Positions 19,085 to 27,475 of a DNA stretch of 64,000 nt are shown piece by piece; position 1 is the first letter of the stretch; each line of letters starts with the position of its first letter. Both the position numbers and the translations under genes were made by a program. The notes beneath the pieces are model-generated. The model worked only from the letters and a program-made list of their open reading frames with translations. It searched no databases and was not told the DNA's origin. The stretch lies in NCBI RefSeq assembly GCF_900109455.1, contig NZ_FOAG01000008.1, positions 118,398 to 182,397 of the forward strand. Reading direction: 5' to 3'. The DNA is from Roseovarius azorensis (GTDB taxonomy: Bacteria; Pseudomonadota; Alphaproteobacteria; Rhodobacterales; Rhodobacteraceae).

Positions 19085-19953
19085 GCGACGATGGCAATCG
19101 CGCCGTCAGCGTCATCGCCTTTATCGGCTCGGTGTTTTCGCCGTGGTATGCCTGGTCGGGGCGCAGGAACCCCGCCGATCATGTCTGCATCAACGTGGCC
19201 ACCTATGGCCCCGGCGGGCGGTTCACCATGACGGATCGCGGCGCCTCCGCGCTGCGCCAGACGCCTGACTGCCTGACGGTCGGACCGTCCTCGATGCGGT
19301 GGGACGGCGGCCGGCTGATAATCGAGGTCAACGAAATATCCTCGCCGCCGCTGGTCAGCCGGGTGCGCGGGCGGATCACCCTCACGCCCTCGGCGCTGAC
19401 CGGCGTGGAAATGCCGCTGACGCCCCAGGGCACCCATGTCTGGCGACCCTTCGCGCCCAACGCCGCGATCGAGGTGGATCTGGACGCAAGGGGCTGGCAG
19501 TGGCGGGGGCATGGCTATTTCGACGCCAATTTCGGCACCCGCGCGCTGGAGCAGGATTTCCGCTACTGGACATGGGGGCGCTACCCGGTGCGGGGGGGAT
19601 CCACCTGTTTCTACGATGCGGTGCGGATGGATGGATCGGCGCTGGCGACAGCGGTGCATTTCGACGCCGATGGCACCGCAAGAGCCATCCCCCTGCCGCC
19701 CAAGGCGGCGATGCGCCGAAGCCTGTGGATGGTGGCGCGCGACACCCGCGCCGATGCCGGTTATCAGCCGAAACAGATCAAACCGATGCTCGATGCGCCC
19801 TTTTACAGCCGCTCCGCCGTGCGCACGCGATTGGACGGCGAAGAGACTGTGGGCGTGCACGAGGCGCTGGACCTCACGCGGTTTCGGATGGCGTTTCTCA
19901 AACCGATGCTCGCGGTCCGTGTGCCGCGCCGGGCGCGATGGCGGTTCGAATAG
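19027..19953 (+). CDS. crtC: Hydroxyneurosporene synthase (carotenoid 1,2-hydratase), start unresolved
   Basis: Adds water across the C-1,2 double bond of acyclic carotenoids. CrtC similarity (NGYAWWYVDGLSDDG, then IAFIGSVFSPWYAWSGRR, INVATYGPGGRFTMTDRG, GHGYFDANFG) is continuous to the stop. Within the conserved N-terminal part the frame holds no ATG, GTG or TTG. Upstream, the only canonical start is an ATG at 18736, deep inside crtD. CTG at 19081 overlaps the crtD TGA (CTGA) and is the best-placed candidate; GTG at 19132 would remove the conserved WWYVD segment. The coordinates given mark where homology begins, not a proven start. Confidence 0.85.
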   Translation, partial: NFNLDVPPNGYAWWYVDGLSDDGNRAVSVIAFIGSVFSPWYAWSGRRNPADHVCINVATYGPGGRFTMTDRGASALRQTPDCLTVGPSSMRWDGGRLIIEVNEISSPPLVSRVRGRITLTPSALTGVEMPLTPQGTHVWRPFAPNAAIEVDLDARGWQWRGHGYFDANFGTRALEQDFRYWTWGRYPVRGGSTCFYDAVRMDGSALATAVHFDADGTARAIPLPPKAAMRRSLWMVARDTRADAGYQPKQIKPMLDAPFYSRSAVRTRLDGEETVGVHEALDLTRFRMAFLKPMLAVRVPRRARWRFE

Positions 19954-19965
19954 GGTTGGCAAAAA

Positions 19966-20019
19966 TGGCCTGATACGGACGTTGCGGCCGGGTGCCATAC
20001 GAAGGGTCACATCAGGCCA
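19966..20019. terminator. Long-loop inverted repeat between convergent crtC and tspO
   Basis: TGGCCTGAT (19966-19974) and ATCAGGCCA (20011-20019) form a perfect 9-bp inverted repeat with a 36-nt spacer, in the 77-bp gap where crtC and tspO converge. AAAAA precedes the left arm, giving a U-rich tail for leftward transcripts. A bidirectional terminator role is plausible but not certain, given the long loop. Confidence 0.45.
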
Positions 20020-20030
20020 ATCCCGGTCCC

Positions 20031-20492
20031 CTAACCCACCTCGTCCGGGTTCAACCGCAGCACCGACAGGTTCAGCATCCCGGCCACGCTGACCCAGACC
20101 AGATAGGGCACGAAAAGCAACCCCGCGATCCAGTCCACCGACCACAGCGCCGCCAGGGTCGCCGCCACCGACGCCCAAAGCGCCACCAGAACAATCAGCC
20201 CCAGCCGCATCCGACGCAAACCGAAGAACACCGGCGTCCAGAGCCCGTTCAGGGCAATCTGCAAGGACCAGAGCGCCATGGCAATCCCGTTGCCGGGGCT
20301 GACCGCCGCCCGCGCTCCCGCCGCCGCCATGCAGATATAGAGAGTTGTCCAGGCCACCGGAAACAGCCAGTTGGGCGGTGTCCACCACGGCTTTTTCAGC
20401 CGCGCATACCAGTCACCCGGCGGAAACAGCCCACCTGTCGAGCCCGCCGCAAAGCAGGCCGCCAGAAAAATCCCGAATGTCATCCATATCAT
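20031..20492 (-). CDS. tspO: TspO/MBR family tryptophan-rich sensory protein
   Basis: 153 residues with five predicted membrane helices. It has the family landmarks LKKPWWTPPNWLFPVAWTTLY and ALWSLQIALNGLWTPVFFGL. TspO (CrtK) in Rhodobacter is an outer-membrane tetrapyrrole-related protein that negatively affects expression of photosynthesis genes. Its ATG overlaps the crtB stop (ATGA), so it is coupled to crtIB expression. Confidence 0.94.
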   Translation of the reverse strand: MIWMTFGIFLAACFAAGSTGGLFPPGDWYARLKKPWWTPPNWLFPVAWTTLYICMAAAGARAAVSPGNGIAMALWSLQIALNGLWTPVFFGLRRMRLGLIVLVALWASVAATLAALWSVDWIAGLLFVPYLVWVSVAGMLNLSVLRLNPDEVG

Positions 20493-21538
20493 GCGGTTTT
20501 CCTAACCCGTCCGGCATCCCGGCTCAACCCTGCCCGCCGCTCCATGTCCTGCGCTTTCAGACGCGCCAGTGCCTCGCAGAGCGTATCGCTCCAGTCCTGA
20601 GCGCGTGGCGCGTCCCGCGCCGCCGCCCGCACCAGAAATTCCGTTTCGGGCAGAGCCTTTGCATAGATCACCGGCGAGCGCGGCAACACCGCCGTCCCAC
20701 CCGCCCGCAGCATCGCCAGCATCAGCCAGCCCAGTTTCTGCGCGCCATTGGTGCGTGCCCGCCGCGTCATGCTGTCATATCCGCCCGCGCGTACCCGACC
20801 GCCGATCCCGGCATAGATGAACCGCGCGGCAAAGATACCCGGTCGCACCGAGAGCGGCAGCGCCGCGACACCGGCCTCGGACCGATGATAAAGCGCATCC
20901 GCCTCGTGCAGGAGTCTGCGCACAATGCGGCGGGTCTCAGGTGTCGGATCGGGATGGTCCAGAAACGCCTCCGGCGTCATCCCGGCCTCGGCCAGCCAGT
21001 CAAGCGGCAGATAGATGCGCGCCTCGCGCGCATCCTCGCCGACGTCGCGCGCGATATTGGTGAGTTGCATCGCAACCCCCAGATCGCAGGCCCGCGCCAG
21101 CGCATCGCGGTCGCGCACGCGCATGAGCACGCACATCATCGCGCCCACAGCAGAGGCCACCCGCGCCGAATAGGCCCGCAGGTCCGGCAGGGTGGCATAG
21201 CGACGCGCCTCAGCGTCCCAGGCCAGCCCTTCGAGCAGCGCATCAGGCAGTGCGCGCGGCATGTCGAACCCTTCGATGATGGCGGCAAAGGCCCGGTCGG
21301 CGGGGGCATTGCGCGGGCGGCCGGCATAGGCCAGATCCAGCCGCTCGTGCAGACCGAGAACCGCTGCGGCCTTTTCGCGGTTCTCATCCACCGCGTCATC
21401 CGCAAGCCGACAGAACGCATAGAGCGCCAGCGCCGGATCGCGCACCCGGCGCGGCAAAAGCCGCGCGGCGGCGTGAAACGACCGCGAGCCGTGGCGGATC
21501 GCCGCCGTGCAATGTTCCAGATCGCGGGGATCAATCAT
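20489..21538 (-). CDS. crtB: Phytoene synthase
   Basis: 349 residues, condenses two GGPP to phytoene. The squalene/phytoene synthase signatures are AFCRLADDAVDE (first Asp motif) and QLTNIARDVGEDAREARIYLP (second). Its ATG overlaps the crtI stop by 4 bp. The C-terminal 60 or so residues are Arg- and Ala-rich and less recognisable, but the length is normal. Confidence 0.95.
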   Translation of the reverse strand: MIDPRDLEHCTAAIRHGSRSFHAAARLLPRRVRDPALALYAFCRLADDAVDENREKAAAVLGLHERLDLAYAGRPRNAPADRAFAAIIEGFDMPRALPDALLEGLAWDAEARRYATLPDLRAYSARVASAVGAMMCVLMRVRDRDALARACDLGVAMQLTNIARDVGEDAREARIYLPLDWLAEAGMTPEAFLDHPDPTPETRRIVRRLLHEADALYHRSEAGVAALPLSVRPGIFAARFIYAGIGGRVRAGGYDSMTRRARTNGAQKLGWLMLAMLRAGGTAVLPRSPVIYAKALPETEFLVRAAARDAPRAQDWSDTLCEALARLKAQDMERRAGLSRDAGRVRKTA

Positions 21539-23091
21539 CGGATCACCCCTACCGGCACCGCATCGGGTACCAGTTGCGCCAGCACTTCGGCGCTGGAAAT
21601 CACCCCCGGCAACCCGGCACCGGGATGGGTGCCCGCGCCCACCAGATAGAGCCCCCGCACCTCTTCGCTGACATTATGGGGCCGGAACCACGCGCTTTGC
21701 AGAATGCGCGGCTCGATGGAGAATCCGGTGCCGTAGGGGCTGAGATAGCGGTCACGGAACGTCTCGGGCGTGAACACCTCAGAGGCGGTCAGATGCGCGC
21801 CCAAACCGGGCAGCAACCGCTCTTCCAGCACCTTCTGCACCTTCTGTCGGTAGGGCTCTGCCTCGACCGCCCAATCGACCGGATCGGCATGGCCCAGATG
21901 CGGCACCGGGCTGAGCGCATAAAACGTATCGCCGCCCTCGGGCGCAACCGTGGGATCGGTGACAGAGGGGCGATGCACATAGAGGCTCATGTCATCCGCC
22001 AGCACGCCACGGCGAAAGATGTCGCGCACCAGCCCCTTGTAGCGCGGCCCGTTCAGGATCGTATGATGGTCCGCGTCCTGCCACATCCCGCGCGTTCCCC
22101 GCGTCCCGAAATACCAGACAAACAGGCTCATCGACCAGCGCGACCGTTTGAGTCGCGCAGTGGTCCAGCGCCGCCGGGGATGGTTGCGCAGCAGGTGATC
22201 ATAGGTATGCCCCGCATCGGCATTGGAGATGACGATATCGGCGCTGATCGCCTCGCCGCCCAGCAGTTTCACGCCCGTCGCGCGGCCCTTGGCGATCGCG
22301 ATTTCATCCACCTCCGCGCCCTGCCGGATCAGACCGCCCTGTCCCTTGATCACCCGGACCATGGCGCGGGCGATGGCATCGACACCGCCGATGGCGTAAT
22401 GCACGCCAAAAGCCGCCTCGAGATGACTGACCAGCGCATACATCGAGGTCACGTTGAACGGATCGCCGCCGATGAACAGCGGGTGAAACGACAGCGCCAT
22501 GCGCAGGCGCTCATCCCGCATCCGCCGTGCAGCATGGGCATAGACCGAACGGTCAGCGCGCAACCAGGCAAACTTCGGCAAGACCTTGATCAGGTCGACC
22601 AGCCGATGCATCGAGCGCCGCCCCAGATCCTCGAACCCGAACCAATAGCGCGCCTCGCTGTCACGCACGAAGCGATCATAGCCCCTGAGGTCACCGGGCG
22701 AGAGGCGCGCAACCTCGGCACGCATCGCCACGCGATCCTGCCGCGCGGTAAAGGTGCTGCCATCCGGCCAGCGGATCTCATAGAACGGATCGAGCGCGCG
22801 CAGATCGACATCATCGTCGAAATCGCGCCTGCAGGCGGCCCACAAATCCCGAAAAAGCTGTGGCACCGTCACGATGGTGGGGCCGAGATCAAAGCGATGA
22901 CCGTCACGGGTGATGCTCGACCCGCGTCCGCCGGGGCTGTCCAGACGGTCCAGAACCGTCACGCGATAACCCTTGGCCCCCAGCCGCATCGCCGAAGCCA
23001 GCCCACCCAGCCCGGCGCCGATCACGACCGCATGCGGCGCATCGGTGCGGGTGGCCTGTTCGATCAGGCAGGGATCGACTCTTGTCAACAT
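21535..23091 (-). CDS. crtI: Phytoene desaturase (neurosporene-forming type)
   Basis: 518 residues, a FAD-dependent desaturase making neurosporene or lycopene from phytoene. The N-terminal dinucleotide fold is AVVIGAGLGGLASAMRLGAKGYRVTVLDRLDSPGGRG, and the C-terminal motif is LYLVGAGTHPGAGLPGVISSAEV. The product set cannot be told from sequence, but crtA, C, D and F nearby point to the three-step neurosporene type. It is divergent from crtA, with a PpsR-type site 17 bp upstream. Confidence 0.95.
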   Translation of the reverse strand: MLTRVDPCLIEQATRTDAPHAVVIGAGLGGLASAMRLGAKGYRVTVLDRLDSPGGRGSSITRDGHRFDLGPTIVTVPQLFRDLWAACRRDFDDDVDLRALDPFYEIRWPDGSTFTARQDRVAMRAEVARLSPGDLRGYDRFVRDSEARYWFGFEDLGRRSMHRLVDLIKVLPKFAWLRADRSVYAHAARRMRDERLRMALSFHPLFIGGDPFNVTSMYALVSHLEAAFGVHYAIGGVDAIARAMVRVIKGQGGLIRQGAEVDEIAIAKGRATGVKLLGGEAISADIVISNADAGHTYDHLLRNHPRRRWTTARLKRSRWSMSLFVWYFGTRGTRGMWQDADHHTILNGPRYKGLVRDIFRRGVLADDMSLYVHRPSVTDPTVAPEGGDTFYALSPVPHLGHADPVDWAVEAEPYRQKVQKVLEERLLPGLGAHLTASEVFTPETFRDRYLSPYGTGFSIEPRILQSAWFRPHNVSEEVRGLYLVGAGTHPGAGLPGVISSAEVLAQLVPDAVPVGVIR

Positions 23092-23107
23092 GGGTCAAGA
23101 CTACAGG

Positions 23108-23125
23108 TGTCTAATTTAATTGACA
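23108..23125. promoter_or_regulatory. PpsR/CrtJ-type operator, crtI side of the crtI/crtA gap
   Basis: TGT-N12-ACA (TGTCTAATTTAATTGACA). On the plus strand it ends with TTGACA (23120-23125), a possible -35 for crtA with a weak -10 (TTTTCT at 23143). On the minus strand its edge forms TTGTCA, a possible -35 for crtI. One bound repressor could block both. Confidence 0.8.
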
Positions 23126-23162
23126 ATCATTTCCGGCAGCCCTTTTCTTGGACCATGAACCG

Positions 23163-23180
23163 TGTCAAACTTGACTGACA
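23163..23180. promoter_or_regulatory. PpsR/CrtJ-type operator, crtA side
   Basis: TGT-N12-ACA (TGTCAAACTTGACTGACA), 55 bp from the first site. It overlaps a GTG (23162) that would otherwise be the longest-frame start of crtA, one reason to prefer the downstream start at 23201. Confidence 0.75.
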
Positions 23181-23200
23181 GACCGGAAAGGAGCGGCGCC

Positions 23201-23911
23201 ATTCAGACCGTCAGCCTGAGCTTCTACCGTTTTTCGCGGGGCATCGACCGGCTCTGGGCGCTGGCCATGATGGGGGCTGCGCGGCTGTCTCTGCCGCGCG
23301 TGCCGGGCATCGGTTTCTGGAAACTGCTGGGATCGGGTACAGGCGAGGGGTTCACCCCCCTGCCCGATACCGGCGTCTACGCCATCCTCGCGGTCTGGCC
23401 GGATGCGGCCACGGCGCGGCAACAGACCGCCACCGCCCCGATATTCCGCCGCTATCTCGCCCGCGCCGCCGAGAGCTGGACGGTACTGCTGGCCCCCATA
23501 TCGGCGCGCGGAAAATGGTCCGGGCAGGCGCCATTCAGCGCCCCCGATACCACCGCCCCCGCCGGTCCCGTCGCCGCCCTCACCCGCGCCACTCTCAGGC
23601 CGCACAAGGCGCTGCGGTTCTGGCGGCGGGTGCCGGGTATCAGCAAGGTGATCGGCAGTAATCCCGACGTCGCCTTCAAGATCGGTGTGGGCGAGGTGCC
23701 GCTCCTGCATCAGGTCACGTTTTCGATCTGGCCCGACACCCGCAGCATGGCGGAATTCGCGCGCCGTGACGGCCCCCATGCCCGCGCCATCACCGCCGTA
23801 CGCGACGGCGACTGGTTCCGCGAGGAACTCTATGCGCGCTTCACCGTCATCGGTGAGTCGGGCAGATGGGGCGGCGACAGCCCGCTCCGAACCATCAAAG
23901 GACAACCATGA
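23201..23911 (+). CDS. crtA: Spheroidene monooxygenase, probable ATT start
   Basis: 236 residues from the start chosen here. CrtA introduces the C-2 keto group, converting spheroidene to spheroidenone under oxygen. The body (QTVSLSFYRF, GFWKLLGSGTGEGFTP, HKALRFWRRVPGISKVIGSNPDVAFKIGVGE) is typical. Rhodobacter CrtA begins MQTVSLSFF; here the matching codon is ATT, 7 nt after a strong AAGGAG (23188-23193). The only alternative in frame is GTG at 23162, with no ribosome-binding site and inside a PpsR palindrome. The 3' end overlaps bchI (ATGA). Confidence 0.9.
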   Translation: MQTVSLSFYRFSRGIDRLWALAMMGAARLSLPRVPGIGFWKLLGSGTGEGFTPLPDTGVYAILAVWPDAATARQQTATAPIFRRYLARAAESWTVLLAPISARGKWSGQAPFSAPDTTAPAGPVAALTRATLRPHKALRFWRRVPGISKVIGSNPDVAFKIGVGEVPLLHQVTFSIWPDTRSMAEFARRDGPHARAITAVRDGDWFREELYARFTVIGESGRWGGDSPLRTIKGQP

Positions 23912-24912
23912 TCGCGCCCTTCCCCTTTTCCGCCATCGTCGGTCAGGGCGACATGAAATGCGCCATGATCCTCACGGCGATCGAGCCTGCGCTTGGCGGG
24001 GTGCTGGTGTTTGGCGACCGGGGCACCGGCAAATCCACAGCCGTGCGGGCGCTGGCGGCACTCTTGCCACCCATCCGCATGGTGGCGGGCAGTCCGGTCA
24101 ATGCCGAACGCCCCGAGGATACGCCCGACTGGGCCACCGCCCCTTTGGGCGAGATCGTCGAGCGCCCGACCCCGGTGATCGACCTGCCGCTGGGCGTGAC
24201 AGAAGACCGGGTGACCGGCGCGCTCGATATCGAGCGCGCGCTGACGCTGGGCGAAAGGGCGTTTCAACCCGGCCTGCTCGCGCGCGCCAATCGCGGGTAT
24301 CTCTATATCGACGAGGTCAATCTGCTTGAGGATCACATCGTCGATCTGTTGCTCGACGTCGCCCAATCCGGTGAGAACGTGGTCGAACGCGAGGGGCTGT
24401 CGATCCGCCATCCTGCGCGTTTCGTGCTGGTCGGTTCCGGCAATCCCGAAGAGGGCGAACTGCGCCCGCAACTTCTGGACCGTTTCGGCCTCTCGGTCGA
24501 GGTGAGCTCGCCCACCGACATCGAGGAACGCATCGAGGTGATCCGCCGCCGTGACGCCTATGAACGCGACACGGCGGATTTCATGGCCCATTGGCAGGCC
24601 GAGGATGCCCGCATCCGCGCCGCCATCCTTGCCGCCCGCGAGAACCTGCGCAGCATCACCACGCCCGCGGAGGTCTTGCGCGACTGCGCCACGCTCTGCA
24701 TCGCCATCGGCGCGGACGGATTGCGCGGCGAACTGACGCTGTTGCGCGCCGCCCGCGCGCTGGCGGCCTATGAGAATGTTGTCGCCGTAACCCGCGAACA
24801 TCTGACGCAGGTCGCCCCGCTGGCGCTCAGCCACCGGCTGCGCCGCGATCCGCTGGATGAGGCGGGCAGTGCCGCCCGCATCACCCGCGCGATGCAGGAG
24901 GTCTGGGGATGA
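23908..24912 (+). CDS. bchI: Magnesium chelatase subunit I (AAA+ ATPase)
   Basis: 334 residues. BchI hexamers with BchD drive Mg insertion into protoporphyrin IX by BchH. Walker A is VFGDRGTGKSTAVRAL, Walker B is GYLYIDEVNLLEDH, and the arginine-finger region is GNPEEGELRPQLLDRFGL. The start at 23908 overlaps the crtA stop; an in-frame ATG at 23866 lies inside crtA and is not needed. bchD follows with a further ATGA overlap. No bchH is in this window. Confidence 0.96.
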   Translation: MIAPFPFSAIVGQGDMKCAMILTAIEPALGGVLVFGDRGTGKSTAVRALAALLPPIRMVAGSPVNAERPEDTPDWATAPLGEIVERPTPVIDLPLGVTEDRVTGALDIERALTLGERAFQPGLLARANRGYLYIDEVNLLEDHIVDLLLDVAQSGENVVEREGLSIRHPARFVLVGSGNPEEGELRPQLLDRFGLSVEVSSPTDIEERIEVIRRRDAYERDTADFMAHWQAEDARIRAAILAARENLRSITTPAEVLRDCATLCIAIGADGLRGELTLLRAARALAAYENVVAVTREHLTQVAPLALSHRLRRDPLDEAGSAARITRAMQEVWG

Positions 24913-26567
24913 CGGACAGCCCGGCATGGGCGCGCGCGATGCGGGCGCTGACCCTGCTGGCGGTCGATCCAGAGGGACTGCGCGGCCTGACCCTGCGCGC
25001 CCGCGCCGGCCCGGTGCGGCAGGCGTTCGAATCCGCCCTGACCCGCATGCCCGGCGCTGTCCGGCGCATCCATGCCGATCTTGGCGACGAACAGCTTTTT
25101 GGCGGAACCGACATTTACGCCACGCTTGCCGCCGGTCGCCTGATCCGGAGCGCGGGGCTGGCCCAAGCCCCTTCCCGGCTGATCCTGCCCATGGCGGAAC
25201 GTACCCCCCCGGCCCTCGCGGCACGGCTGGCGCAACTGCTCGACCAGAGCGCGGGCCACACGCTCATCCTGCTCGACGAGGGGATCGAGGCCGAAGAGGC
25301 CGCCCCGCAGACCCTGGCCGAACGGCTGGCGCTGCATGTCACGCTTGACGGCATTTCCCACAGCGCCGCGCCTGCGCTGATGCCCGCGCCGGCAGACATA
25401 AGCGTCGCGCGCAAACGGCTTGATGCCGTCTCACACAGCCCCGAGGATCTTGTCGCACTGACCGCCCTTGCCGCCAGTTTCGGCATCGACAGCCTACGCG
25501 CGCCCTGGCTGGCGCTTCGCGCCGCCCGCGCGCTGGCCGCCATCGACGGACGCGGCGGCGTGACGCCGGACGATCTGCGTGAGGCGGCGGAACTGGTCTA
25601 TCCCGCCCGCGCCACGCAACTGCCGCGAGAGCCGGAACCGGAGACGCCCGAGGACAGGCCCGAGCCGGAAAACCCGAGCAGCGCCGAGGCCCCAGACATG
25701 CCCGACGAGTTGCTGATCGCTGCGGTCGCCGCCCTCTTGCCGCCCGCGCTGCTTGACGCCCTTGTCAGCCGCGCAGGTCTGCGCCGCGCTGCCGGATCCG
25801 GCGCGGGCGCGCGGCGCAGGGCGCAGCATCGCGGTCGCCCGCTGCCCGCACGCCCCGGTCGCCCTGACGGGCGCATGCGCATCGACCTTATCGCCACGTT
25901 GCGCGCGGCTGCCCCCTGGCAGCCGCTCCGCCGCTCCGCGCGACCTGATGCGCCCGGCCTCATCATCCACCCATCCGACATCCATCTCAAACGCTTCGAG
26001 AACCGTTCTGACCGGTTGGTGATCTTCGTCGTCGACGCCTCGGGTTCCGCCGCCCTTGCACGGCTGGCCGAGGCCAAGGGAGCGGTAGAGCTGCTGCTGG
26101 CTCAGGCCTATGCCCGGCGCGATCGGGTGGCGCTCATCGCCTTTCGCCGGCAGACCGCCGATCTGATTCTGCCGCCCACACGCGCGCTGGTGCAGGCCAA
26201 ACGGCGGCTTGCCGGTCTGCCGGGCGGCGGCGGCACGCCACTTGCCGCAGCCCTTGAGGCCACTCTGACCCTCGCCCGTCAGGCTGAAACCCACGGACTC
26301 AGCCCCGCGCTGGCCCTGCTGACCGACGCCCGCGCCAATATCGCGCTGGACGGGCGCGGCGACCGGGCGCAGGCGGCGCTGGACACCTCCCGCCTCGCCG
26401 CGCTTTGCCGGGCGCGCAACCTGCCCGCCATCGTGATCGACACCGCCAACCGGCCCGGTCCCGATCCGGCACGGCTGGCCGCCGAGATGGGCGCGCGCCA
26501 CCTTGCCCTGCCGCGCGCCGATGCGCGGGCGATCTCTGCCGCCGTCGCCACGACCCTCGGGGGCTGA
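24909..26567 (+). CDS. bchD: Magnesium chelatase subunit D
   Basis: 552 residues in three parts. An N-terminal AAA-like domain lacks a canonical Walker A. An acidic, proline-rich linker (about residues 235-265, EPEPETPEDRPEPENPS) follows. The C-terminal von Willebrand A domain has the MIDAS motif DASGSAALAR. BchD bridges the BchI motor and the BchH porphyrin carrier. It is coupled to bchI by a 4-bp overlap and followed closely by bchO. Confidence 0.95.
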   Translation: MTDSPAWARAMRALTLLAVDPEGLRGLTLRARAGPVRQAFESALTRMPGAVRRIHADLGDEQLFGGTDIYATLAAGRLIRSAGLAQAPSRLILPMAERTPPALAARLAQLLDQSAGHTLILLDEGIEAEEAAPQTLAERLALHVTLDGISHSAAPALMPAPADISVARKRLDAVSHSPEDLVALTALAASFGIDSLRAPWLALRAARALAAIDGRGGVTPDDLREAAELVYPARATQLPREPEPETPEDRPEPENPSSAEAPDMPDELLIAAVAALLPPALLDALVSRAGLRRAAGSGAGARRRAQHRGRPLPARPGRPDGRMRIDLIATLRAAAPWQPLRRSARPDAPGLIIHPSDIHLKRFENRSDRLVIFVVDASGSAALARLAEAKGAVELLLAQAYARRDRVALIAFRRQTADLILPPTRALVQAKRRLAGLPGGGGTPLAAALEATLTLARQAETHGLSPALALLTDARANIALDGRGDRAQAALDTSRLAALCRARNLPAIVIDTANRPGPDPARLAAEMGARHLALPRADARAISAAVATTLGG

Positions 26568-26572
26568 GCGCG

Positions 26573-27442
26573 ATGGACTGGGATCGCGACCTGTCAACAT
26601 GGCCCCTGCACGACCGTTCCCGGCGCGTCGCGCAATCCCCGCACCAATGGCATGTGCAGGAGATGGGCGAGGGTCCGCTCGCGCTGCTGCTGCATGGTGC
26701 GGGGGCCTCGACCCATAGCTGGCGCGACCTTATTCCGGCACTCGCACAAAGCCACCGGGTGATCGCGCTCGACCTGCCCGGACAGGGATTTTCGCGGGCA
26801 GGGGCCAGACGCCGACTTGGCCTGCCGGGCATGACCGAGGACATCGCCGCGCTCTGCGCCGCGCAGGGCTGGCACCCCGCGCTGATCCTGGGCCATTCGG
26901 CCGGTGGCGCGATCGCGCTCAATCTCTCTACACGCCTCACCACGCCCGGAAACGACGCGCCCGACATCGCCTGCATCAATGCCGCGCTTGGCCGGTTCGA
27001 GGGCGTCGCCGGCTGGCTCTTTCCGGTGCTGGCCAGGCTGCTTGCACTCAACCCGCTGACCGCCGCGCTCTTTACCCTTGGCGCGGACAAGACCGCCCGC
27101 GCCCGCCGCCTGATCGAAGGCACCGGATCGAGAATTTCGCCCGAGGGCCTCGCGCTCTATGCCCGGCTGATTGCCGACCGCGCGCATGTCGATGCGACCC
27201 TGCAGATGATGGCACAATGGGATGTCGATCCGCTGCTCAAACGACTGCCGCGGATCCCCAACCGCTGCCTGTTGCTAACCGGCGCGCACGACCTCGCGGT
27301 GCCGCCCGAGACCTCGGTGCGCGCCGCGACCCGCCTGCCGCGCGCCCGCGCGCTCAGTCTTGGCGGGCTTGGCCATCTCACGCACGAAGAGGATCCGGCG
27401 CGCGTGCTGGCGACGCTGCTGGATCAGGGCAACTGGCCCTGA
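26573..27442 (+). CDS. bchO: Alpha/beta hydrolase BchO, Mg-chelatase associated
   Basis: 289 residues, an alpha/beta-hydrolase fold with LLLHGAGASTHSWRDL (oxyanion region), nucleophile elbow LILGHSAGGAIAL, and HLTHEEDP as the probable catalytic His. BchO is conserved next to bchID; its reaction has not been defined, and a supporting role in the Mg-chelatase step is usually proposed. The ATG at 26573 lies 5 bp after bchD; an in-frame ATG at 26405 is inside bchD. It is the last photosynthesis gene here and converges on the diguanylate cyclase across 33 bp. Confidence 0.9.
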   Translation: MDWDRDLSTWPLHDRSRRVAQSPHQWHVQEMGEGPLALLLHGAGASTHSWRDLIPALAQSHRVIALDLPGQGFSRAGARRRLGLPGMTEDIAALCAAQGWHPALILGHSAGGAIALNLSTRLTTPGNDAPDIACINAALGRFEGVAGWLFPVLARLLALNPLTAALFTLGADKTARARRLIEGTGSRISPEGLALYARLIADRAHVDATLQMMAQWDVDPLLKRLPRIPNRCLLLTGAHDLAVPPETSVRAATRLPRARALSLGGLGHLTHEEDPARVLATLLDQGNWP

Positions 27443-27475
27443 CAGCTGGCAAGACCGGTCATAGCGCTCTCCTGG

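Noticed and set aside
23162..23200. GTG at 23162 as crtA start
   Set aside because: No ribosome-binding site, lies at the edge of a PpsR palindrome, and adds 13 residues not conserved in CrtA.
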